Assembly (NCBI GenBank): GCA_022376515.1
Contig: WTXI01000170.1
Location: 1 to 64,000, forward strand
Reading direction: 5' to 3'
Length of the DNA: 64,000 nucleotides
From: Lactifluus volemus
Lineage: Eukaryota > Basidiomycota > Agaricomycetes > Russulales > Russulaceae
Under the pieces are notes generated by a model. That model was not told the DNA's origin and made no database searches. It was given only the letters and a program-made list of their open reading frames with translations. This document shows, piece by piece, positions 11,785 through 20,460 of this stretch (its first letter is position 1; every line of letters begins with the position of its first letter). Position numbers and translations under genes: made by a program.

Positions 11785-11902
11785 ATCCATGGCCATAGGA
11801 CTCTGAAAACACCGCATCCCGTCCGATCTGCGCAGTTAACCAGAGTGCCGCCTAGTTAGTACCACGGTGGGGGACCACGCGGGAATCCTGGGTGCCGTGG
11901 TT
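11785..11902 (+). rRNA. 5S ribosomal RNA (copy 2)
   Basis: A 118-base 5S rRNA differing from copy 3 by a single C to T near the 5' end (CCATGG instead of CCACGG), which replaces a pair in helix I by a wobble. A TATA-like ATATATACCC lies about 25-30 bases upstream. The T-rich terminator follows as CTTCCCTCTTTTGTTTTTC. It lies 414 bases after the stop of F-box A, closely parallel to the C unit (581 bases). Confidence 0.93.
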
Positions 11903-12348
11903 CTTCCCTCTTTTGTTTTTCATTTCTTAATGCCACCCCCTCTACAAGGACAAGATTAATACTATAAACCTTGCAAAAGATTTGGAAGCGGGAATTTATT
12001 AATCAAAAAGGGCGCAGGTAGAGTCATCACTGCATCACTACTACCAATTTCGACGATCTAACGACCTTGCTCTCATGTGACCGCTGTCTCTCTTTGCCTC
12101 TTCTCTCGCGGATACTCCGGAATGACTGTCTGGCTGCATTGCCCTTCCTGACGAACTGCTTGCTGGTATGTTCGAGAACAGGCTCGCCATAGGTTAGTAT
12201 GGACCATTTCCCACGTCGCTGCCGTTACCTCCAATATTATCCGTGTGATGCGCCAACTTTCATCAAGTCAATAACGTAGAAAATCATTGATAAGGGGAAC
12301 TCATAGCAGGCGTACTGTGTTGGAACACGAGGTCACGAGGTCACTGCC
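11903..12348. other. No gene assigned; left flank of gypsy element
   Basis: Remainder of the 5S 3' flank (CTCTACAAGGACAAGATTAATAC resembles the flanks of units 1 and 3), then unassigned sequence ending in the CTGCC target duplication (12344-12348) of the gypsy element. Confidence 0.5.
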
Positions 12349-12954
12349 TGTTATGGACTGACACGTGTTTGCTGACTCATACTATACGTTTTCGGACTGA
12401 TGACTCATTTCTGCTGACTCCTTGCTTATGTGAATGGACTGCCGATCGCTTTGTTCCAGATCGCTTACTTATTTTCTCTCACGATACAGCCTCACACAGC
12501 ACCGTACAGCCTCAAGCAACAGCCACATGTACAGGATGACTCGCTGATTCCTGAAACATGTTTCAAACCCTGAAAGCTGTACGAAGGTCACAGCCCCTAT
12601 GGCTGTGTACATAGCCGCGTTCCTTCCATATATAAACCCTGTACTTTCTGCCCTAGAGACCTTAAGTCTCAGTTTTGTTTCACAATCCAAGTCTTCTATC
12701 TATTAGAACCTTGTCTTGCCTAGAAGCATCAGACCTGAGAGAACCCTCTTGACATCACGACCTTCGACTTCTTGACACTTTGGTCTCACCCTGAGCCCAA
12801 AACCCTTGACCTCTGAAACGCTCTTGACTTAGTCGTTTACTAAGTCTCTTCTCTATCGAACCTTTGATCTTGACTTGCACGCCCTGCAAGTCTAGTTCTT
12901 GACTTTACGAACGAACGTACACTTCGTACAAAGGTCCCACTTGGAACCTTAACA
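12349..12954 (+). repeat. 5' LTR of gypsy element
   Basis: 606 bp. U3 carries two TGACTCA sites (12373-12379 and 12401-12407). A TATA box TATATAAA lies at 12629-12636, putting the transcription start near 12660-12664. I see no base difference from the 3' LTR at 19387-19992, which implies a very recent insertion or later gene conversion. Confidence 0.95.
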
Positions 12955-12955
12955 C

Positions 12956-12967
12956 AAACTGAGACTT
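12956..12967 (+). promoter_or_regulatory. Self-priming primer-binding site
   Basis: AAACTGAGACTT, starting two bases after the 5' LTR, is the exact reverse complement of AAGTCTCAGTTT at 12664-12675 in the LTR. That sequence lies where the mRNA should begin, about 30 bases downstream of the TATA box. This is the arrangement of Tf1-type self-priming, in which the RNA 5' end folds back to prime minus-strand DNA instead of a tRNA. I see no tRNA-like primer match here. Confidence 0.75.
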
Positions 12968-13000
12968 CTACTCTCACATTTGTGAACAAACGAACGAACC

Positions 13001-14806
13001 ATGTCAGACAGCTCTAGAGGCAGTCCATATGGCAGATTCACCGCGTTAGCCGAAGAATCTCCTGAACAAGATCGCCCTACACAAGGCGACGACGACGATG
13101 ACGAAGTCCTTGCGCAGGCCGCTGGGACTAGACTCCGCGCCCACTCCAATGTCCCCATGATCACACTTGAACAAGCAATTGAACAAGTAAAACAACCAGC
13201 GACCCCATCTGACTCTGGGAGTGGCGAAGAACCGAACTACAACGTAGCGCTAGATCTGCTACCAAGCAGTCCCACTGATGAACAGCTTGAGCAAATGAAA
13301 AAAATATTTGCCACGCAACCGACACCTGAACCAGTACCCGACCCGAACGCCCCGCTCACCCCTAAGGAGCTTCTCGCCCTGAATACTATATTCAAATCCA
13401 AAGCTCCTGCTTCCACAAACACCTCACCTATCCAATCCCTCGCAGCACGAGCTTTTCATGCAGCTGCACAAGGAGTTGCAGGCTACGCCCTACTCCCCCC
13501 CTTCCAAATCGCCTCAGCAACCGCTACAGTAACACCTACCGCTTCGGCCCTCTTTTCCCAACCTAAAGAAAAAAGCAAGAAAGCTTCCACCACGGCTAGT
13601 GGCAGTGGAGCAATCTTCAGCGGCGGTGGAGGAGGAGGCGGTGCTCCTGGAGGCAGTGGAGGAGGTGGAGGAGCACCTGGTAGCCCTGGAGGAGGTGGTG
13701 GTGGCGGAGGAGGAGGAGGTGGCGGCGGTGGAGGAGGTGGAGCAGCAGCAGCTCCCCTTCAACAAGGCCAAGGCTTTGCTCAAATCCCCGCTGCTGGAGG
13801 AGGGTTGATGGGAATTCCCCCAAAATCCTTTGATGGAAATAGATCGCGATCAAAACGATTCATGGAAATCTTTGAAAATTACCGAAGATTAAACCAAGGA
13901 AACCCCGGAATGTCAAACCCTGCAAACCGAATCCTCATGTTTACCACATTCATGTCTGGACCACGATGCGAAGGCTGGGCCCAAGCACGTCTTAACTCCC
14001 TGGGAGGGTACCTAGACCGTGGAGGAGACCCCAACGACCTAGACCTTTGGGTTGGTTTCAAACAAAGGTTCCTTGACGATTTCCGAGATGCCGCTGCAAA
14101 AGAAGATGCCCTCACAAAGTTTGTGAAACTTCGGATGGTCGGAGATGAACTGGACGATTACACTACTTCGTTCAATGACCTCCTTGAAGAAGCAGGCTTT
14201 GAAGCCGACGCTCAAGGGACCATCATTCAATATCGCGCCGGTCTCAAAGAAGCCCTTCACATGACCATCATGAACCGTGAATGGCCGAGACCAGAAACCC
14301 TCGCAGAATGGCAGGAAGCAGCACGTAAACACTCAGCCGCGTGGACAGAACAGAAATTGTTTAAAGAAATGCACGGTGGCGGATCACTAGGACGCATTAC
14401 TCAATTACTTGGTAATGCGCGAGGACAACAACAACAACGCCGTCCTCAACAACCACCACGCCCAGCCCCACGTCCACAACGTGACGCCGATGCTATGGAT
14501 GTAGATGTCACTACTACCCAAAACAGCCGTACCCCTGACCCTGACCGCGAACGCCTCATACGTGAAGGACGTTGCTTCTATTGTAAAGAACAAGGCCATC
14601 TCTCTCGAGAATGCCCTGTTAAAAAGAAGCGAAACGCCAATGCCGCCGGCAACACCCGTGCTCGTGTTGTTGAAACATCTGAAGTAACGACAACTAATAC
14701 TTCTTCTAAACCAACCAATGAAGAAATCGCTAAAGCCCTCAAAGCCATGTCCGACGAAGAACGCGGTAAATTGGCCGAATCCCTTTCTCAAGATCCGTCT
14801 TTTTAA
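13001..14806 (+). CDS. Gag polyprotein of gypsy element
   Basis: Capsid/nucleocapsid precursor of 601 residues, intact from ATG to TAA. The N-terminal ~200 residues are acidic and low-complexity. A glycine-rich tract (about residues 206-247, over 30 glycines) precedes AAAAPLQQGQGF. The capsid-like core follows (PPKSFDGNRSRSKRFMEIFENY ending in a region with EWPRPETLAEWQEAARKH). A CCHC zinc knuckle CFYCKEQGHLSREC lies near residue 526, preceded by a QQQQRRPQQPPRP-type basic/proline linker. Pol begins 47 bases after the stop in another frame. Gag is the only intact frame of the element and could still assemble particles. Confidence 0.93.
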   Translation: MSDSSRGSPYGRFTALAEESPEQDRPTQGDDDDDEVLAQAAGTRLRAHSNVPMITLEQAIEQVKQPATPSDSGSGEEPNYNVALDLLPSSPTDEQLEQMKKIFATQPTPEPVPDPNAPLTPKELLALNTIFKSKAPASTNTSPIQSLAARAFHAAAQGVAGYALLPPFQIASATATVTPTASALFSQPKEKSKKASTTASGSGAIFSGGGGGGGAPGGSGGGGGAPGSPGGGGGGGGGGGGGGGGGGAAAAPLQQGQGFAQIPAAGGGLMGIPPKSFDGNRSRSKRFMEIFENYRRLNQGNPGMSNPANRILMFTTFMSGPRCEGWAQARLNSLGGYLDRGGDPNDLDLWVGFKQRFLDDFRDAAAKEDALTKFVKLRMVGDELDDYTTSFNDLLEEAGFEADAQGTIIQYRAGLKEALHMTIMNREWPRPETLAEWQEAARKHSAAWTEQKLFKEMHGGGSLGRITQLLGNARGQQQQRRPQQPPRPAPRPQRDADAMDVDVTTTQNSRTPDPDRERLIREGRCFYCKEQGHLSRECPVKKKRNANAAGNTRARVVETSEVTTTNTSSKPTNEEIAKALKAMSDEERGKLAESLSQDPSF

Positions 14807-14853
14807 AGGGCTCTGATCTCCCCGCCTGGATCCGAGCCTTAGTACCGAATAGC

Positions 14854-17800
14854 TTGTATTTAAATGCCATTTCATCAATGGAAGTACCCATTATTTATTC
14901 AAGCTATAACGGCGGAACGAAAGAAGACAAAGCACTAGTTGATAGTGGCGCTACCAGTAATTTCATCGATCATCGAACGGCAGAAAGATGGCAACTAGGA
15001 ACAAAAGATCTGGACAAACCAATCCAGATCTTTAACGTCGATGGAACAGAAAACAAACTAGGACGAGTCACGAAGTTTTCTACTTTACGTATCCGTATGG
15101 GAAAACTAGAAGAATTGCAAAACTTCTTCATTACTGATTTAGGCATGGATCGCGTCATCCTTGGATATCCATGGCTAGAAACCTTTAACCCACGACTCAA
15201 CTGGAAAGACCGAACCTTAGACGATGAAAACCCGAAGATTTGCCTCGAATCCCAATATTACCACGCAGCAGTTGCTCTCAAAGAAAAAGCTCGAATCTTA
15301 CTTGCACGAGCTTTAGAACCTGCTGGAAAATCCCAAGAGTGGGCTATTGCGGATACTGAACGACGTACGGCTTCCAGTGCTGCTGTTCAAGGAATACCCC
15401 TTGAATATCAGCGTCACGCCTTCATCTTCGATGAAGAAGCAGCAAAACGCTTCCCACCTAGCCGAGGAAAATTCGACATGGAAATAAAGCTAAAACCCGA
15501 CGCACCTGACATCATTAACTGCAAAGTTTATCCACTAACCGAAGAAGGAAAGGAAATCACTAAGAAATTCCTCAAAGAACATCAAGAGAAAGGTTATATC
15601 GAGCAAACGGACTCCCCTTGGTCGTCACCCTGGTTCCTTATCCCTAAAGCAGATGGAAGTTCTAGACCAGTTCAAGATTATCGACGCGTTAATGAACATA
15701 CTATCCCTGACGTTTACCCTCTCCCCCGCATCGAAAATCTTCTAGAACAACTTCACGGCATGCGATATTTTACCACCCTTGACATTCGATGGGGATATCA
15801 CAATATCCGCATCAAAGATGAAGACCAATGGAAAGCCGCTTTTAAAACTCCCTATGGTCTTTTTAAACCTAAAGTGATGTTCTTTGGACTACGAAACTCA
15901 CCAGCAGTTTTCCAAAGATTCATGGACGCCGCCTTCGCTGACCTTGTCAACAAATACCCAGGACGCATTTTAATCTATATGGATGACGTCCTTATTTGTT
16001 CCAACAATCTAGAAGAGCTCTGAGAAATCACCCACGCAGTTCTTACACGCGCTCGTGAACTCTCTTATTCTTCAAAGCGTCAAAATGCCACTTTGAGAAA
16101 GAACAAGTCAAATACCTCGGTATTGAAGTCCGTGATGGGAAGATAACAATCGACCCAACAAAAAGAAACGGTCTAGCCAATTGGCCCACCGTCCTTACAA
16201 AAGTGGAAGACGTCAGAAGCACCCTTGGCGTCCTTGGCTTTCAACGACCCTTCATCCGTGGCTTTGCCGACATTGCGCGCCCCATTACTGCACTTCTAAA
16301 GAAGGGGGTGAAGTTCGACTGGACCGATGAGTGCAGTAATGCCCTAAAAATTTTACTTCAACGCGTACAAGAAGACCCAGTTCTATACCGACCCGACTAC
16401 TCAAAACCCTTTGAACTTGAAGTAGACGCCTCCCAATATGCCACTGGAGCAGTTCTACTTCAAAGGACAAAGATAACAAGCCAGAGCAGTCGGTTACGAC
16501 TCACATACCTTCAACGCTGCAGAAAGAAATTATCCAGTCTACGACCGGAACTCTTAGCAGTCGTCAGAGGACTCTTCGCTGGGAACACGTATTATTATCC
16601 TCACCCTTCCCAATCAAAGTATACACCGACCACAACAATCTCGATTTTATCGATCACCACGAAACATCGCACGAAGAGTAGCGCGCTATCTGAGCAAATT
16701 AGCAGAGTTTAACTTTGAACTCATCCACAAACCTGGCGCTACAAATCGTGCCGACGCTTTATCACGACACCCGCCATTCCCAAAGGCGACGATGACAAGA
16801 AGACGTCGTGGTGTTACCTGACAAGCTCTTTGTCCAAGCAATGGAACTTCACTCCATCGAAGAGCGTGTTGGTTAGCACAAAAAGAAAATGACGACCTCA
16901 TGAAACAATGGGCAGAGGAACATCAGTTAGAACAAGATCATGAGGACGATGGTGGAAAGCGGACGCTCCAGTAGTCCTGAAGACGACCAACTGAAGAAAG
17001 ATATACTCTGGCGTTATCACGACCATCAGCTTGCTGGCCATCCAGGCATCGCCAACACCATGATAGAAGTCTTCCATAACTTCTGGTGGCCTGGACTCAA
17101 GCAGTATGTCACACAATACGTCAAGGGATGCGCCACATGCCAGTCAACAAAACCCCTTACCCACCGCCAAAACCCCCATCGCTCCCATCGAACCACGGAA
17201 CAGGAAGCATCCAATGTTCCCTTCCAAGTCGTGGCATGGATCTTATCACGGATCTTCCCGAATCACACGGATATGATTCCATCCTCACGATTGTTGATCA
17301 TGATTGCACTAAAGCTGCCGTCTTCTTACCATGCAAAAAAAGATCACCACGGAAGAAGTTATCGACCTATACATCTCCAACGTTTTTCCGAACTACGGCA
17401 TTCCCCGAAGAATCATCTCTGATAGAGATCCCCGCTTCACATCACACCTAGCCACGGGGCTCTGCCAGAAACTCAAGATATCGCAAAATATCAGCACTGC
17501 CTATCACCCTCAAACGGATGGTCAGTCAGAAAGGAGTAACCAACGAGTAGAACAATATCTCCGCATCTATGGCAATGATTACATGAATGACTGGTCCACA
17601 CTTCTACCCATGGCCCAGTTCGTTCACAACTCATGGCCAAACGCCACAACCGGATTTACTCCGTACGAACTTCCTCATCGGATATACCCCTCTCGTCGCA
17701 ACCTCTCGGATCACAAGCCATCTACCCTATGTCAACAAAAGATCCGAAGAACTCAAAAACATCCGAGAAAAAGCCCGATCAGCAATGAAACACGCACAGA

Positions 17801-18290
17801 CCCTCCTTCACAAACGCACAGAACACAAGAAGGGTCAACGCCACTACCGAAAATATGCCGTAGGAGAAAAAGTCTGGCTGAAGGCACCAACCTCAAAATG
17901 ACGCACCTTAGCAGCAAGCTAGCCCCAAAACGCTACGGACCTTTTACAATCACCAAAGTCATATCACCGGTAGTTGTACGCCTCAAACTCCCAGATCGAT
18001 GGCAGATTCATGATGTGTTTCACACATCACTGATCGCCCCCTATACGGAAACACCCGAACATGGTCCGAATTTCGAACAGCCTGCACCGGAACTTGTAGA
18101 CGGAGAAGAGGAGTATGAAGTAGAAGCTGTTCTAGGGTCCAGACGTATCGGACCAAAGAACAAAACAGACTCCAATATCTCCTAAAGTGGAAAGGCTATT
18201 CCGCCGCACACAACACATGGGAACCAGCTGAGAATGTTGACGCCCAGAACTACTCACAGCCTTTTACAAAGCTCAACCAAAAGCTATAAG
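14854..18290 (+). pseudogene. Pol of gypsy element: protease, RT, RNase H, integrase, chromodomain (broken)
   Basis: Aspartic protease ALVDSGATSNFID (first in-frame ATG 14878); RT with TTLDIRWGYHNIRIK and the active site YMDDVLI; a TGA at 16021 where an arginine codon is expected after NNLEEL; frame breaks before KYLGIEV; RNase H region starting PFELEVDASQYATGAV; further shifts across 16480-16940; integrase HHCC finger HDHQLAGHP...CATCQSTK; integrase core with DHDC, ISDRDPRF and QSERSNQR; C-terminal chromodomain, read across a frame break as LKWKGYSAAHNTWEP near 18181-18225. At least seven frame changes and one nonsense codon make it non-functional. Several lie next to short homopolymers, so sequencing error is a possible cause. 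Confidence 0.9.
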
Positions 18291-19380
18291 AACCCTCTTG
18301 CTTCAGCAAGAAACGACATCACCAACTTCATCCCCACCACTACAACTACCACCACCACACCACCTTTACCAACTCCCTCACAATTCGCTATATGCAACAT
18401 GTCCCAACCCAATATGACCTACCCGCACCACGTCCCATCCGCCCGGTCCACCCGTCGTCCCTCCTCTACCAATCATCGTTCGGCCTCTCCACCGTTTATC
18501 CCAGTGAGCTATACACGGCGTCCGAGAAACCGCTCCCCGACCCCCGTTCCCCCACCTTATTCCCGCGAATCACGCCGCTCGACGACACCCTTCGAGAATC
18601 CCTCTTCCAGGCCTGCGAATTCGCAGCATGGGCCATACAACAACCCAAACCGACACGTTCGATTTGGGAGTACCTCACACCTCCCACCGACCGTCCGTGG
18701 ACCCCACTCGCCAACCTCCCACCGCCCTCGTGGAACGAGGACCTCCCCGATTTTGGTGGACTCCCGCGGAGCGACGCCGCCCCCTCCCCGCCAAACAACC
18801 GCTACCATCCTTACCAAGCTCACCGGCCTCTAACGTCTGCGACTCGCCCGCCTCATCTGTCTCCCCTATCCAGGACGACGAACTCGGATGGGCATTTGAT
18901 AATGACAACGACGCTAACGACAACCAGTGGCCAGGGAGTCAGTTCATGACGGCGAGAGTGCCCTTCACTGCAAGACTTGCATGGAACGGGTCGTCAATAG
19001 TAGCAGTGGAACCGCCGCTGATAGTGCCGCAGCCAGGATCACGCACACCCCTATTGTGGTCGATGCAAGCGACGAAACCCCGGGCACCTCTACGTCGAGT
19101 GCCCCCTCCACGACTGGTGTGAGTGGTGCGCTGACTACGGCCATCCAGGCCCTTCGTGTCATGAACCCCACCAGCAATGCAAGTTCGGAGACGCTTGTAG
19201 AGTCCCCTAGAACACCCTCACTGGCATTGGTCGTGCCCCTACACTGACGACAAAAGGCTTACCTTTGGTACGGCCACAGTATCGATCGCTCCACGTCTGG
19301 CTGGATCAACGTGGAGATGAGTGACTGGGACTATGCTGCTGACCGTGAGTAAACGCAGGTGGGACTGCGCCTTAGACGGG
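18291..19380 (+). pseudogene. Proline-rich 3' region of gypsy element (third ORF, broken)
   Basis: Between pol and the 3' LTR lies coding-like sequence unusual for a minimal chromovirus. One frame from an ATG near 18400 gives MSQPNMTYPHHVPS. Another (about 18400-18949) contains LFQACEFAAWAIQQPKPTRS and IWEYLTPPTD followed by proline-rich text. A third carries DDELGWAFDNDNDAND. The switches between frames suggest one decayed ORF of about 250 residues. A tail with ALHCKTCMERVVN and a serine/threonine-rich stretch runs to a TGA at 19245. I do not know its function; it is not an envelope gene, since no signal peptide or membrane segment is seen. Confidence 0.5.
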
Positions 19381-19386
19381 GGATGG

Positions 19387-19992
19387 TGTTATGGACTGAC
19401 ACGTGTTTGCTGACTCATACTATACGTTTTCGGACTGATGACTCATTTCTGCTGACTCCTTGCTTATGTGAATGGACTGCCGATCGCTTTGTTCCAGATC
19501 GCTTACTTATTTTCTCTCACGATACAGCCTCACACAGCACCGTACAGCCTCAAGCAACAGCCACATGTACAGGATGACTCGCTGATTCCTGAAACATGTT
19601 TCAAACCCTGAAAGCTGTACGAAGGTCACAGCCCCTATGGCTGTGTACATAGCCGCGTTCCTTCCATATATAAACCCTGTACTTTCTGCCCTAGAGACCT
19701 TAAGTCTCAGTTTTGTTTCACAATCCAAGTCTTCTATCTATTAGAACCTTGTCTTGCCTAGAAGCATCAGACCTGAGAGAACCCTCTTGACATCACGACC
19801 TTCGACTTCTTGACACTTTGGTCTCACCCTGAGCCCAAAACCCTTGACCTCTGAAACGCTCTTGACTTAGTCGTTTACTAAGTCTCTTCTCTATCGAACC
19901 TTTGATCTTGACTTGCACGCCCTGCAAGTCTAGTTCTTGACTTTACGAACGAACGTACACTTCGTACAAAGGTCCCACTTGGAACCTTAACA
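19387..19992 (+). repeat. 3' LTR of gypsy element
   Basis: 606 bp, no difference seen by eye from the 5' LTR. It is preceded by a purine-rich tract (GACGGGGGATGG) that should prime plus-strand DNA, and followed by the CTGCC target duplication. TGACTCA sites at 19411-19417 and 19439-19445. Confidence 0.95.
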
Positions 19993-20094
19993 CTGCCAGT
20001 GTCAAGCACTCGTCATACTTATATGCGCCCACAGTTAAGCAGAGTACTCCGAGTCTCAGGCTCCCAACTATCAAAGGAAATGTACACTGAAGGA

Positions 20095-20390
20095 ACACGA
20101 AATGCCTCTATTACACCTTCCCCGGAACGATAGCACATGCACTGGACTTCCTTCGTGATACTGCACAAGGGACCACAGAAGAGCATCGTCGTGAGTAAAT
20201 CTTACTCACCCTGTTCCATCCGCCAGTGCAAGCGCCAGTGCTCACTGGCACGTAGCGCGCATACTAGACCCAGACACTGGTGTCCTCCAACTGACGCCCA
20301 GCACAGTCGCAAAGGCCTCCAAAGAGGCGTACGCCGTTGCGCTGCATTTGGCACTGTAATTCCTACGGATGACGTGGTATGTACCTAGCC
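20095..20390 (+). pseudogene. Unrecognised spliced coding fragment
   Basis: Two open pieces look coding: one reads YYTFPGTIAHALDFLRDT then AQGTTEEHRR and stops at a GTGAGT donor near 20194. The other, after a CGTAG acceptor near 20254, reads ILDPDTGVLQLTPSTV then AKASKEAYAVALHLAL. I do not recognise the protein. An in-frame TGA sits upstream of the first piece, and the fragment lies between the gypsy 3' LTR and an F-box pseudogene, so it is probably a remnant of an older gene or transposon. Confidence 0.3.
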
Positions 20391-20460
20391 TTAGTCTCTT
20401 TTGTGCGCGAATTGTGGTCAGTTTTATTCACTCTTTACTTACAGTCGCTGACGTAGTATC

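Larger units (their letters stand above)
12349..19992 (+). mobile_element. Ty3/gypsy LTR retrotransposon, chromovirus type
   Basis: A complete 7,644-bp element with 606-bp LTRs (TGTTATGG...CCTTAACA) in which I see no difference, and a 5-bp target duplication CTGCC on both sides (12344-12348 and 19993-19997). Internal order: self-complementary primer site, gag with a zinc knuckle, then protease, reverse transcriptase, RNase H, integrase and a chromodomain in pol, and an extra proline-rich region before a purine-rich tract (ACGGGGGATGG) and the 3' LTR. The gene order and chromodomain place it in the chromoviruses (Tf1/sushi lineage), which copy themselves through RNA and use the chromodomain to target chromatin. 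The pol frame is broken many times, so this copy cannot encode its own enzymes. Confidence 0.96.

Noticed and set aside
13599..13853. Glu/Val-rich and Leu/His-rich frames overlapping the gag glycine tract
   Set aside because: Alternative-frame readings of the GGAGGTGGT-like repeat; the gag frame with its downstream zinc knuckle explains the region.
18291..19380. Envelope-like gene in the gypsy element
   Set aside because: No signal peptide, membrane segment or glycoprotein features; the text is proline/serine-rich and frame-broken.
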